DNA of 64,000 nt, from assembly GCA_946811185.2 (NCBI GenBank), contig OX328096.1, forward strand, positions 46,948,252-47,012,251, given 5' to 3'. This DNA comes from Hippopus hippopus (lineage: Eukaryota; Mollusca; Bivalvia; Cardiida; Cardiidae). This document shows, piece by piece, positions 11,540 to 21,964 of the stretch (position 1 is its first letter; each line of letters begins with the position of its first letter). The notes below the pieces were generated by a model. It did no database searches. It worked only from the letters and a program-made list of their open reading frames with translations, and was not told where the DNA came from. The position numbers were made by a program, and so were the translations under genes.

Positions 11540-12870
11540 TACATACTGGAAACAGGAACTTTCCAAAAAATTGGTCAAAAGGTCTCATTATCCCCATTTT
11601 TAAAAAAGGCGATCTGTCCAATCCTTCGAACTTTCGAGGTATAGCATTGATAAGCTGTTTCGCGGAGCTATTTACTGTTATACTTAACAAGAGGCTGAAA
11701 GAATGGGTGGATAAGAATAGTATCCTAACGGATGCTCAGTTCGGATTTCGATGGATTCTCGGCACTGTCGACGCGGCTTTTATTTTAAATTCTATTATTG
11801 AAAGACAATTCAACAATAGGAAGAAACTGTTCGCATGCTTTATTGATTTTCGCAAAGCGTATGACGTGATTGACAGAAATGTGCTATGGTTCAAATTGAT
11901 AAAGAGTGGTATAGATGGTAAGCTTCTTCGCATGCTCAGATCCATGTATTCAGATGTTAAACTATGTGTTAAACATATGGGTAATATTCTGATTTATTCG
12001 ACAGTAACTTGGGTTTATTAAAAGGGGAGGTAACTTTGCCTATCATGTTTTCTCTCTTCCTAAATGATATAGAGCTACATTTACAGAATAACCTTCATTG
12101 TGGTATTAATATTGACCAATTATCGATATACTTGTTGCTCTTTGCAGATGACGCAGTTATTTATCCGATAGTGAGACGGGTTTACAGGTTTCATTAGATC
12201 GATTAACAGAATACTGTTTGAAATGGAATTTAACAATTAACACGGATAAGACAAAAATAGTTATATTCCGAAAAGTTGGACGATTACGTGAAACATATAG
12301 GTGGTACATCAATGGTCAAGATATAGAAGTTGTCAGCACATTTAATTAACTTGGATTAGTGTTTTCTAGCGGTGGCTCATTTGTACATGCCACGGACGCT
12401 CTGGTTGGAAAAGCGCTGCAAGCCATTTATTCATTATTTAGTATAACAAAAAATACCGAAGTACCTTTTCAAGTCATGTTCAGTCTTTTTGACGCCTTTG
12501 TTGGATCCATTTTGGGATATAACTGTGAAGTATGGGGTTTTACCAGGGCCGAAAATATTGAACTTATTCACAGAAAATTTTATAAATGGTTACTTAATGT
12601 AAAAATGTCAACAGACTCTCTTGCGCTATACGCAGAAGTAGGCAGGTTCCCCCCTAATTATTAACAGACAAACTCGAATAATCAAGTATTGGCTAAAATT
12701 GTTCGATCAGAAATCGTCTAACTATTTACTGTCAATGGTAATTAATGACCAGGTTCACGAAATAAACAAAAATTCTCGAATTAATAATTGGTCAAATAAA
12801 GTAAAAAATCTTTAAGAATCATCGGGATTCGCTTACGTATGGATATATCCAGAGTCAGTGACTCTGGATA
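11540..12870 (+). pseudogene. LINE reverse transcriptase, broken
   Basis: RNA-templated DNA synthesis domain of the non-LTR element. It reads in one frame from 11647 to about 12020 with palm motifs (GFR, FIDFRKAYD). It shifts frame before the catalytic FADD at about 12145 and again near 12200 and 12350. Thumb and C-terminal regions (12359-12660, then IIKYWLKLFDQ to 12790) are also split by stops. It is clearly inactive. Clade assignment would need a phylogeny. Confidence 0.8.
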
Positions 12871-12917
12871 AATTAATTCCAATTTTCACCAACAGACTAA
12901 GAGATATCTACATGTAC

Positions 12918-14419
12918 ATACATGGATCCGTGAAAATCGATATTTGACTAATCACGTCATCGCATTTATTTTACCCGATACGTAGCCTTGTTGTCTGCTA
13001 TTTTGGCTCCCAAACAAACGACCGTTAACGTTGGAGAGGTGCGATAGTACTTATTTATTTTGTGTTTTAAACGTTTGAATTTAAGATAAAGTTTAAAATA
13101 TGTGCTTTGCGAACGTGTATTGCCGACATGAGATCACGCAGAGGCTGTAGACAAGTTTGAATTATGATAATGACTGACAAATGAGACATTTGCAAGGAGT
13201 TCTGATCAGCGCTACATTACACAATGTATTAATTAAAGCTGTAGTTTTTTCCCCATCTTGAAGATTCTGAAAGAGACAAAACTTGTTTTTAAGTGGAAAA
13301 CAAAGGTAAAATCATAAATTTATGAATTACTAATAAAAAGAAAATAGGTTTACTTGAATATCTAACCTTCAATAACCTCTGCACATCCAAAAAGTGGCAC
13401 TTGTCATCAATGTTTCAATTTGACGTTAATCTTAGCCCGTGGTGCGTGAAGAACATGCTGAATGTGTAGATATAGATCAGATTGCAAATAACATGCAGTT
13501 TAATCTTGGATTAAAACTTTTTGCTATTTACAATAAGCACACTGACGTGAATTCCTTACTACTTATTCCTCACTAAAAGTAGATTTCGATTATAACAAAA
13601 AAAGTCTGACTTCAATTCTGTACTGGTGGAAGTTTAGCTCAAAAGGCAACTTTTATTTATTGATTAAATAAACTTTTGACTTAGTCGTTTCAAAGTGGAT
13701 TAGCACATCTGTCATTTCAAAGGGTGTGTCGGTAAACTGTTAAATTGATAGGAAGCGTGTTTGATTGCAAACCGATTTGCCGCACTAATCAACTTGACCA
13801 CCCGCTGTCTTCAGTATATCATAAGATAAAACAAACTGCCGTCAATGATATTAACAAGTTTGTTAATTGATAGCACACTTTTAAAATCATTAAACAACCC
13901 TTTTTCCCTTACCCTGAAATTGAAATTTTTCACCTCCCTGTACAATCAAACAATCTATAATTTTTTTTCGAAATACTTTTATTTCAGTGTTATTCAATTG
14001 AGTATGATGTTGAGACGACTTAACTAGCCTTACGAAAACAATGGGTATCTGTAATTCTTTATTCTGTGGCAAAACGGAGGATTGTTGAGGTGATTCATTT
14101 TTCTCAATGAAGTTCAAAACTTTGCGAAAGCAAGTAGATCTATTACATAGTCCGCACGTAGCCCCCGTAATTCGCACTTTTAGTACATATCCTTGTGTAA
14201 ATTAGTTCAATGATCTTTGGATTTCTGACCGAGAATTCATCATGGGCAGAAACATGTGATAGAAATATTTTTCCGGAATTTTATTGAGAGAAACAGTCAT
14301 GACAGCACGATTTAAGTAGCCTATCTGCTATACTGTATGTGTTTACTGTGGTTGTTTGGGAGCCCTTGGCAACAGTAACCAAGGAAGTCGGTTTATCTTA
14401 TCACCACGGATCCATGTAT
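12918..14419. mobile_element. Unclassified DNA element nested in the LINE
   Basis: The ends are a perfect 15-bp inverted repeat: ATACATGGATCCGTG at 12918-12932 and its complement at 14405-14419. A second inverted pair lies inside: GGCTCCCAAACAA near 13003 and TTGTTTGGGAGCC near 14354. TAC occurs immediately outside both ends (12915-12917, 14420-14422), consistent with a 3-bp target duplication. Removing the element plus one TAC restores a continuous LINE reading frame (RDIYMYSMAYRYPRIQ), which supports insertion. Internal sequence is AT-rich without a recognised transposase. A minus-strand open frame at 14177-13890 starts with two Cys pairs (CGLCNRSTC) but is otherwise unrecognised. Confidence 0.7.
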
Positions 14420-14760
14420 TACTCAATGGCATACAGGTATCCAAGAATACAGCTCACTATCGCTCTATACATCGATTAAAACAGACTTCCTTCAAGCGAA
14501 GTACCTTGATGTGATTGGGAAAAGGTCATTGCGAAACATAATAGCTAAATTAAGACTTTCATCACATAATCTTATGATCGAAAGCGGTAGACATCAAAAA
14601 ATAGAAAAAGTCAGACAAAAGTGTATATTATGCGATAAGGATGACATCGAAGATAAATATCATTTTATCATAATTTGCCCTTTTTTTCATGATTTAAGAC
14701 AAAAGTTCGTAGATAAATACTACAGAATAAAACCAAGTGTATTCAAATTTACGAAATAAC
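14420..14760 (+). pseudogene. LINE C-terminal domain
   Basis: The frame at 14502-14757 reads YLDVIGKRSLRNIIAKLRLS then CILCDKDDIEDKYHFIIICP. The Cys-x2-Cys...His...Cys pattern is typical of C-terminal knuckles of several LINE ORF2 proteins. It joins the upstream RT half once the nested element is removed. A frameshift lies near 14478. Confidence 0.75.
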
Positions 14761-15112
14761 TTAATTCAGACCAAAAGAAAAATTTGACAAACCTTGCCCT
14801 TTTTTTTTTATAAATACGCATTTTTAAAAAGAAACCATTTCATGTTACAGTAAGTATTGCACTCTCACTCAGCCTTTTGTTACGCTGCTTTTGGACCACA
14901 ATTTTTAACGATATGCATGTTTTACAATGTATTGATTGTACAATGAGTATGTATACTTGTGTGCATAATAAAGCTATTATTATATTATTTAATTATTTCC
15001 TTTTATCTAATGCTTTCTGTACTGTTTCTCTTTTTGAAATCAAACTTCTTGCATTATTTTTTTCACTTACTCTGGTTATTTCTTTGTCAGAAGACGCTTC
15101 TAATGGGTAAAG
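14761..15112. other. Probable LINE 3' region, no gene
   Basis: Very AT-rich and non-coding. It lies between the LINE C-terminus and the palindromic mariner; I cannot define a tail. Confidence 0.4.
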
Positions 15113-15289
15113 TACAGGGTGTCCGGAAAGTAAGGTAACACTTTTGTATAACTATAATATGGCTTTAAAATTCAGATAAAGAGGTAGTAATAAACGGATA
15201 CATATATAAAATATGCAAGTTTTTTGTGTAGCAATTTCGTTTAATTTTCTTAACATTACGCACTTTTATACAGATTTCAAATCAGAAGT

Positions 15290-15706
15290 ACCTTTTTGTC
15301 ATTGGCGTCATTTTAGTAATTAATGACGCTTTCAATTTGACGGCCTTTTTTGCTCTTTCTTTTCCGAACACACACGATGAAATTGTCAATCACTTTAGGA
15401 AACATTCAAATATCAATGATATTGCGTTCACTTGAAAGATTTTTAAACAGCATGTCTGTGTTGTCTGGGTTGGGATCGTAGACCTTCGACCTCAAAGTAC
15501 TGCAAAGGAAGAAGTTACGCAGGTTGAGTTTGGGACTGTGTGCAGGCCACGATATTCAGCAATCTGTGACCTCCGGAATATCGTTTTGATATTATCCAAT
15601 CACCGAACGTATCATATAAAAAGTCTGTCACAGATTTAGATGTGTGAGCCTTAGCGCCATCTTGCATGAACCAAGTGTTTTGCAATGTGGATGACTTCAT
15701 CTTCAC
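15290..15706 (-). pseudogene. Tc1/mariner transposase fragment, minus arm
   Basis: On the minus strand from 15706 it reads TWFMQDGAKAHTSKSVTDF, containing the second catalytic Asp (QDGAxAHT motif). After a frame change come a VYDPNPDNTDM stretch and VIDNFIVCVRKRKSK, the usual C-terminal helix region of this family. The third catalytic acidic residue region (WP..SPDL-type) is not intact. Length is under half a transposase. Confidence 0.75.
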
Positions 15707-15930
15707 CTCGACCCGTGGGACTTCTTTCTGTGGGGTTATGTAATGTCAAAGGTCGACAATCCCAACCAGACAGCACAGATATGTTGTTAAAGAACACTTG
15801 AAGTGAAATCAAGAAGATTGATATTGAAATGTGCGCTAATGTGATTGACAATTTTATCGTGCATGTTCGGCAAGGAAAGAGCATAATCGGCCGTCACTTT
15901 GAAAACGTCATTAATTATTAAAATGACGCC
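15690..15930 (+). pseudogene. Tc1/mariner transposase fragment, plus arm
   Basis: The plus strand reads DPWDFFLWGYVMSKVDNPN (DFFLWGY is the motif after the third catalytic residue), then ANVIDNFIVHVRQGKS and GRHFENVI. It is the same C-terminal segment as in the minus arm, in opposite orientation. Confidence 0.75.
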
Positions 15931-16469
15931 AATGACCAAAAATGCACCTTTGAATTAAAATCTGTATAAAAACGCAAAATGTAATGAAAATTGGATTAAA
16001 TTATCACACAAAAAACTTACACGTTTTATTTACATGTATATATATTGTTATCTCTTTATCTTATATTTTATGCCAAAATATAAATGTACGAAAGTGTTAC
16101 CTTACTTTCCGGACACTCTGTAGATTCAGTGACCTGTGTATTATCCTTTTGGAGGGTAGCTCAGCTTTTGCCGAACGGATTAATCTGTTATTGCTATCCA
16201 GCAATTTTGTAATTTAACCAAATGTCCAGCTTCAACTGGATCTATCATCTTTAATTATTACCACATCATTGACATTTGGTAGAAGTTCAGAGTTTACTCG
16301 CCCACAAAGTGACCAAGATTGAGTGCGTTTTTTCAGACAGGTCAAGTATTCATGCTGCCAGGTTCTCTTGAATGCATCCAAGAGCTTCTGACCCTTTTTT
16401 TACATTTGAATCAGGTTTTCTTTATTACTCTGTCGTTGTAGATAGTCAGGATCATCTGTGCTGGTGCAA

Positions 16470-16620
16470 GGCGGTCCTACTAAATACAACAAAGACACAC
16501 AAAAACATCACAAAGACGCACAAAGACACAACCACACCAAGAAGATGCACAAAGACACACAAAGACGAACAAAGATACCAGAAAGACACCAAAATGTGCT
16601 TAAAAATGAAAATGCTATAC
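16470..16620 (+). repeat. GGTCCTACTAAATAC sequence plus ACAAAGACACACAAAG-rich tract
   Basis: GGTCCTACTAAATAC at 16473 is followed by a degenerate AAAGACRCACA repeat. A second copy lies in inverse orientation at 19640-19730. The pair flanks the LINE at 17.06-19.4 kb. Confidence 0.65.
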
Positions 16621-16689
16621 CTGTATGTCAGCAAAGCCATCTTTTTGCGCCTCATATAAATTTACATATTAACGCTTGCGTTTAGAGAA

Positions 16690-17000
16690 ATGGGGGCTTA
16701 ACTAAACGATAAGTCTTTCAGGTAAATGTTATCGTCAAAATTTGTTCAAAACATAATAAAAATTTTTATGTACCCATTTTAAATTTTCTGCTTTGAATAA
16801 AACATTTCATACAAGTTTTGTTTTCCTGTTAATCCGTTAATCTCTAGTAATTTAAGAGGCATTGTCCTGTGTTGTCTTTTGATGCATTTTATCTGGTCGG
16901 CAACATAAAAGTTCTGTTTAATAGCGAATCGTAATTAATGGCATTGTATGTTCTTTGACATTAATTAACTTGATAATGTCATTTTGAATTTATTGGTTTT
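16690..17000. other. Intergenic, nothing recognised
   Basis: AT-rich, non-coding. Confidence 0.45.
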
Positions 17001-17002
17001 GC

Positions 17003-17056
17003 GATATTCTAATAATTTGTCAATCTGTGAACAGTTTGACAAATTATTAGAATATC
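17003..17056. repeat. Perfect 21-bp snap-back palindrome
   Basis: GATATTCTAATAATTTGTCA(A) at 17003-17023 is the exact reverse complement of 17036-17056, separated by a 12-nt loop. The right arm abuts the first readable LINE coding sequence. Confidence 0.95.
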
Positions 17057-17062
17057 ACAGAG

Positions 17063-18590
17063 ACACACTGGAGACAATATGTCTCTAAATTAAATAGAAC
17101 TACTGCTAAAAAAACCTGGGACATGATCAGAAAGATCAATGGCAAAGGCCAGCCCCCTCTTAGTCACCTTGAAGCTAACAATACTTCGTTGGAATCACCC
17201 CAGGATATAGCTGATGCTCTTGCCGACACCTTTTGAAAAAAGTCTTCCTCTGAAAACTATTCTAAAACGTTTCAGAGGAATAAAGCCAGAGAAGAAAAGA
17301 AAAAACTAAATTTCAATTCTTCTAATTCAGAGCATTATAATAAACTCTTCACCTTTAAAGAATTAAAATCTGCTCTGAATAAAGCTCACGATTCTTCTCC
17401 TGGTCAAGATAAAGTTCATTACCAGTTTTTAAAACACTTACCTTTTACTTCTCTCTCCGTTTTACTTGATATTTTTAATGATATCTGGCAGTCAGGTGAT
17501 TTTCCTTCGACTTGGCGAGAGGCACTAGTCATTCCTATCCCAAAACCTGGCAAGGATGCTAGTGACCCAGCCAACTATCGTGCAATAGCTCTTACTAGTT
17601 GTCTCTGCAAGACCCTAGAACGCATGGTCAACGACAGGCTTGTCTCTGTTTTAGAGAAAAACAACCTCATCGTTGATGTACAGAGTGGATTTCGTCGCCA
17701 ACGTGGCACCATCGATCATCTTGTCCGCTTTGAAACCTTTGTCAGAGAAGCCTTTATTAATAGACAGCATGTAGTATCTGTCTTTTTCGACCTTGAAAGC
17801 GCTTACGATACGACTTGGAAATACGGAATTCTTAAAGACTTGCATGACTTTGGTCTTCGAGGCCGTCTTCCTCTTTTTATTTCAGCCTTCTTGGATGAAC
17901 GTCTTTTCCGCGTCCGAGTTGGTAATACTCTCTCGGGAGCCCGTGAACAGGAGATGGGTGTACCCCAAGGATGTATTCTCTCTGTTACACTTTTCAGTGT
18001 AAAAATAAACAGTATAGTTAAAGCTATCTGTCCTGGTGTAGACTGTTCCCTTTAATGTTGATGACTTTGTTGTATGCTTCAGATCTCGAAATATGAATAT
18101 TATTGAGAGACAACTTCAACAGTGTCTCAACAAACTCCAAACGTGGTCTGATGAAAATGGCTTCAAATTTTCAAAGTCCAAAACTGAGTGCATGCACCTT
18201 TGTAATCTACGTGGTGTTCATCCAGACCCTGAACTGTATTTGGACAAAACTAAAATTGAAGTCGTTTCTGAGTTTAAATTTCTTGGAGTCATCTTTGACA
18301 GAAAGCTTTCCTTCCTTCCTCACATCACTGCACTTAAAAAGAAGTGCAAGAAGGCTTTTAATCTTCTAAAGGTTGTGGCCCATTCTGAATGGGGAGCAGA
18401 CCGTAAAGTCCTCTTGCGGCTTTATCGGTCTTTAGTTCGCTCCAAATTAGACTATGGATCTATTGTATACGTATCTGCCCGTAAATCTTACCTTAAAATT
18501 CTCGATCATATACGCCACGAGGGTCTGCGTCTTGTACTCGGAGCTTTCAGAACTTCTCCCGTCAATATGTAGTCTCTATGTTGAGGCTAA
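17063..18590 (+). pseudogene. LINE reverse transcriptase
   Basis: It reads from about 17063 (HWRQYVSKLNRTTAKKTWDM) with one in-frame stop near 17234. Motifs follow: KAHDSSPGQDKVHY, ALVIPIPKPGKD, NYRAIALTS, SGFRRQRGTIDHL, VFFDLESAYDT, and QEMGVPQGCILSV. The catalytic DD lies at about 18059-18066 (DDFVVCF) after a one-base frame change and stop near 18055. The next frame (18093-18569) covers the thumb (WSDENGFKFSKSKTE, FLGVIFDRKLSF). Degraded but relatively young-looking. Confidence 0.87.
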
Positions 18591-19405
18591 TGAACCTTCT
18601 CTTTCTTACAGGAGGGAAAAACTCTAGCTTCAATATCTTTTAAAACTGAAGTCAAATCGTTTTAATCCAACTCATAAAGTTGTTTTTAAACCTCAATATA
18701 AACGTCTTTTTGAAAGGAAACCAAATGTTATTCCTCCATGTGGTATCCGCATGGAGCCCATTGTAGATAACCTTGGCATAGACACTGGGTCTATTGCCGA
18801 CTATAAAATCTCTGAAATCCCTCCATGGACACTAAACAGTGCAGAATTCAGATTTGACCTTGCATTTGACAAAAAGTCTGTCACGGATAGAACTGTGTTT
18901 CATGCTAGATACAACGAGATAAAGGAGCATTATTTTTCCTTCAAACCAATTTATACAGATGGATCTGAAGAGGGAAATTCTGTAACAGCTGCCGCTGTTT
19001 ATGGAGAAAGGAGCTTAAAGTGCCGCCTTCCAAATAACTCCTCTATCTTCTCTGCTGAAATTAAAGCAATTGATCTTGCCCTTAAACTAGCCGAACGTTC
19101 TAATTCCAACCGTTTCATTATCTTTTCGGACTCTTTGTCAACATTACAGGCCCTTTCAATCAACGACTTAAGAATCCCTTAATCTGTAGTTTACTTGAAA
19201 GGATCTCACAAATTTCTTCTATGAATAGATTGGTGTTCTGCTGGCTTCCAAGTCATATAGGCATCAAAGGCAATAAAAATGCCGATAGGTCTGCCAAATC
19301 TGCACTTAACCTTCCCATTTCAGATTTTAAAGTTCCACACACTGATATCATTAGAGGCTTAACGTTCCAATTAATAGCTAAGGTAATAACTAGGTGGTCA
19401 GTTAC
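18591..19405 (+). pseudogene. LINE RNase H domain
   Basis: The frame 18751-19182 contains IYTDGSEEGNSV (first catalytic Asp), AEIKAIDLALKLAER (Glu) and FSDSLSTLQAL (Asp). A one-base shift is followed by CWLPSHIGIKGNKNADRSAK (His/Asp), giving the complete DEDD set of an RNase H1-type fold. It removes the RNA strand during reverse transcription. It cannot be read without the frameshift. Confidence 0.85.
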
Positions 19406-19639
19406 CTAACCAAACTTTTCCTGGGCAGGCTTAGACCTTCTAATTGGGTAACCAGTACTCATTGCACATTCTTTCATCAGTAAATGACATCTGTACTTTT
19501 GAATCAGCAGAAGGAGAAAGATCTCCGTCTGACCAGGGATCTTATACACACAATACACACCATCCCTGGTCCAACCCGGCAGAGGCTTCAACCCACACGT
19601 GTGTTTGCCTGAATTGGTGCGTTTTTTCACCAAGCATAA

Positions 19640-19735
19640 TGCAAACAACTCGTTTTTTTTTTCAATGTGTTTGTGCGTCTTATGCATCTTTGTGCGTCTT
19701 TGTATGTCTTTGTGGTATTTAGTAGGACCCTCTAC
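19640..19735 (-). repeat. Inverse copy of the GGTCCTACTAAATAC/AAAGAC tract
   Basis: On the minus strand it reads GGGTCCTACTAAATACCACA followed by AAAGACGCACAAAGATGC, matching 16470-16620. Confidence 0.65.
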
Positions 19736-19879
19736 GGAACCACAAAATGAACTCTGCTGAAGACATGTCACAAACAAGCTTTAGGTGCACAACACTTGTA
19801 ATAAGGCAGGTAAATAAATAGATCCACACTTTTTGATTTTCTTTTGATGATTTCACGTACAATGGTCCGAGGTAATCCG

Positions 19880-20330
19880 AGTCTAACCCAGGTTTCAGTC
19901 ACTCTAAAACAAGGCAATGGGCACATAGGTGGCATTTTGGAAGGGCCACCATTGTAATGACAACAAACGGTGCACCCATTTAAAACGGTCCCTACGGTGG
20001 CTTGTCTTTAGGGAATCCATAATGCAACCGTATAAATGATAGCGTTTGAACGACTCCACTATGAAGTAACTCTATGTGAGCCTGTCGTAAATTACCAGAT
20101 GCGTATATCTATCCCTTTTCGGTAAAAGGATTGGACGTCTAGCCCCTTCACAGAGATCGGCATTTTCCATCCGACCTTTACAATGTAAAAGTCCAGTATC
20201 CGGATCTATGAACAAACTCTGATGTCTTTTGATAGCTGTTCCCTTATCATCTGTAGTGTCAATGGTATTTGTAAAATGACTTGCTGAGCCACTCTTTTGA
20301 GCCATATGGCATATGCCCTCCACTTAATGT
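19880..20330 (-). pseudogene. BEL/Pao integrase N-terminal zinc-binding region
   Basis: Reads DPDTGLLHCKGRMENADLC, RPILLPKRDRYTHLVIYD, then NGCTVCCHYNGGPSKMPPMC. This matches the H..H....C..C region preceding the integrase core in BEL/Pao elements (RCKGRLENA, PILLP, and CxxCx3GGP-type motifs). The catalytic DDE core is not present downstream. Confidence 0.8.
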
Positions 20331-20559
20331 AATTCACCAGTGCTAATGAAAGAGGTTTTGATTGTCTTTCTGGAAGTTTTGGAATGAGAAGAAGAGCAAG
20401 ACCGATCACTCGCAGGAGCTTTGTAAAAGATGAAAATCTATTGCTTCCAATCCCTAGTAGATTTTTTAAGTGCCAGTGACTCCGGTTCAATAACGGAAGA
20501 CCGGAGCAGGGTCTGTAAGAGGTTTCGACAATAATTCGCATCTGATAAGCACACTACCT

Positions 20560-21310
20560 CTTCAGCAATTTTGTTTTTGAAAGCTTTACTGAGATATCTC
20601 TAGGCCATTCTAGGAATGGTTCTGAAAACCAAGTTGGTCCTCTCCACCACAGTGCACAATTCTATAGCTTTTTGCTCGACTTACCCGGGTCCCGGGTTCT
20701 CATCCCTCGGAGCATGTGAAAGTGTGACGTTTTTGAATTCTCTAATCATACATACCCTATTTCTAATAAAGGTTGTCAATTTATTTGTTGAATTGATCCA
20801 ATTCAGAACACAGTGTGATTCTGTCGAGAGAAAGGTCTGGGAAATTACCTTTTTCAATGCTTTTGCACGAATTTCAGAAACTTTAACCCTATCGCTACTG
20901 CCATTAACTCCAGTCTAAGGATAGATAATGGCTTTTTACCGCAGCAAAGCGTGACTTTGAAAAAAAAGTTGAAAAAATACCCTTTTCTCTGATACCTTGT
21001 GCAAGTAAATCACAGCGAAATATGCTTTTACTGACGCATCACAGAAGCATCCCAGATGAATACTGATACCAGTCCAACTTGCATCACAGATACATCGATT
21101 AGTTATATCTTGTCACTAATCAATACTTGATTTGATCATTTTCCATTTTTCGATTTTCTCAGGACCTAGCTGTTATTCCTAATCTAATCTTTTCCAAAAC
21201 AAATATCGAAGAAAAACTTTCCCAGGAACTATTACGGGGCATATTAGAACCGCTGGATCAAACACAGAAGCCAACGTCTTTAGAACGAGGTGTTTTGTCA
21301 AGGAAAGGGA
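20560..21310 (-). pseudogene. BEL/Pao RNase H and connection region
   Basis: Minus-strand reading gives VLKTLASVFDPAVLICPVIV, then LGCFCDASVKAYFAVIYL (catalytic Asp), TGVNGSSD/ELMAVAIGLKF after a frame change, LSTESHCVLNWINSTNK and HAPRDENPG. The order fits RT-RNase H of the family. Multiple stops. Confidence 0.75.
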
Positions 21311-21317
21311 AATATCA

Positions 21318-21964
21318 TTACGTTAATACAGATGTGGTCAAAGAATAGTGACCAAGAACTTTCATATTTTCTACATTTGTTTTGTCTTCTGGTGCGAAAG
21401 ATGAATTAATATCATCATCATTTAAAACCAATTTCCTTATATTCATTGCTCCATCATTAAGCGTAAGTAAAGCACTTTTGTTTAATTCCGTTGATTCTGC
21501 AGCTGCACTTGTCCCTGTTATCAAATTGTCAACATAAATAATCATCCTTTTCCTCATCAGCAAGTCCACCTTTGTATATGTCAAGATGATGAATTATTGT
21601 TGCAGCTAACAGGAATGAGCTAGGTATTACACCAATAGAGACTCTATAAAATCTATTTTCTTGGGTATTATCAGGACCAGTTACTTCATTTTTTTTTATG
21701 TTTTTAACCAAAGAAATCTTGTCAGGTAACGTTGGTTCTCTTGCAAGCCAATTTGTAGAAACGCTTTTTCAATGTCCGCTACGAGAATAACGGGATAAGT
21801 TTGAAATCGCATTAGCCTTCTACTTAAATCGTGTGGCAGAACTGGTCCTCTGTAGAGACATTGATTTTTTTTTTTCCTTGTTTTCGCTGATGCATCGTAC
21901 ACTTATCTGATTTTCGTCGTTGCTTTTTGCTGCGTTATCACAGCGTAATGTCGAATGTAATGAA
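21318..21964 (-). pseudogene. BEL/Pao reverse transcriptase, C-terminal part
   Basis: Reads HYLPHHAVITQQKATTK, VYDASAKTRKKK, CLYRGPVLPHDLSRRLMRF, ADIEKAFLQIGL (catalytic Asp in ADIEKAF) and IIYVDNLITGTSAA. In this copy the usual YVDD is YVDN, so the second Asp of the active-site pair is substituted. Frameshifts lie near 21700 and 21870. Confidence 0.85.

Larger units (their letters stand above)
11440..15112 (+). mobile_element. Non-LTR (LINE) retrotransposon relic, interrupted
   Basis: Reverse-transcriptase signatures in order: LIIPIFKKGDLSNPSNFRG (from about 11568), DAQFGFR, CFIDFRKAYDVIDRN, then LLLFADDAVIY (about 12133-12165) carrying the YxDD-equivalent FADD. The C-terminal part follows from 14420 onward (a KLRLSSHNLM segment and a CxxC...H....C knuckle). 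The two halves are separated by an inserted DNA element (12918-14419). The 5' part (endonuclease) is missing and the 3' end is not defined; I place it at the palindromic mariner insertion. Confidence 0.8.
15115..16120. mobile_element. Palindromic tail-to-tail mariner derivative
   Basis: The element is flanked by TA (15113-15114 and 16121-16122). The left end is CAGGGTGTCCGGAAAGTAAG and the right end is the complement of CAGAGTGTCCGGAAAGTAAG. Inverted similarity runs well past the TIR: the complement of about 15115-15500 aligns to about 15720-16120, including transposase C-terminal coding (VIDNFIV in both). Both arms are therefore the 3' end of a Tc1/mariner element in opposite orientation. 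The arms differ by many substitutions and small indels. Confidence 0.85.
17057..19410 (+). mobile_element. I-clade-like non-LTR retrotransposon, 5'-truncated
   Basis: Linker, reverse transcriptase and RNase H domains occur in order on the plus strand, with no endonuclease upstream. The RNase H domain, the IPIPKPGKD and GVPQGCILSV motifs and the overall order fit the I/Nimb-type group. The element ends near 19.4 kb without a clear poly-A or tandem tail. A snap-back palindrome sits at its 5' junction. Confidence 0.8.

Noticed and set aside
16372..16685. Thr/His/Lys-rich small proteins
   Set aside because: Frames of the AAAGAC simple repeat tract.
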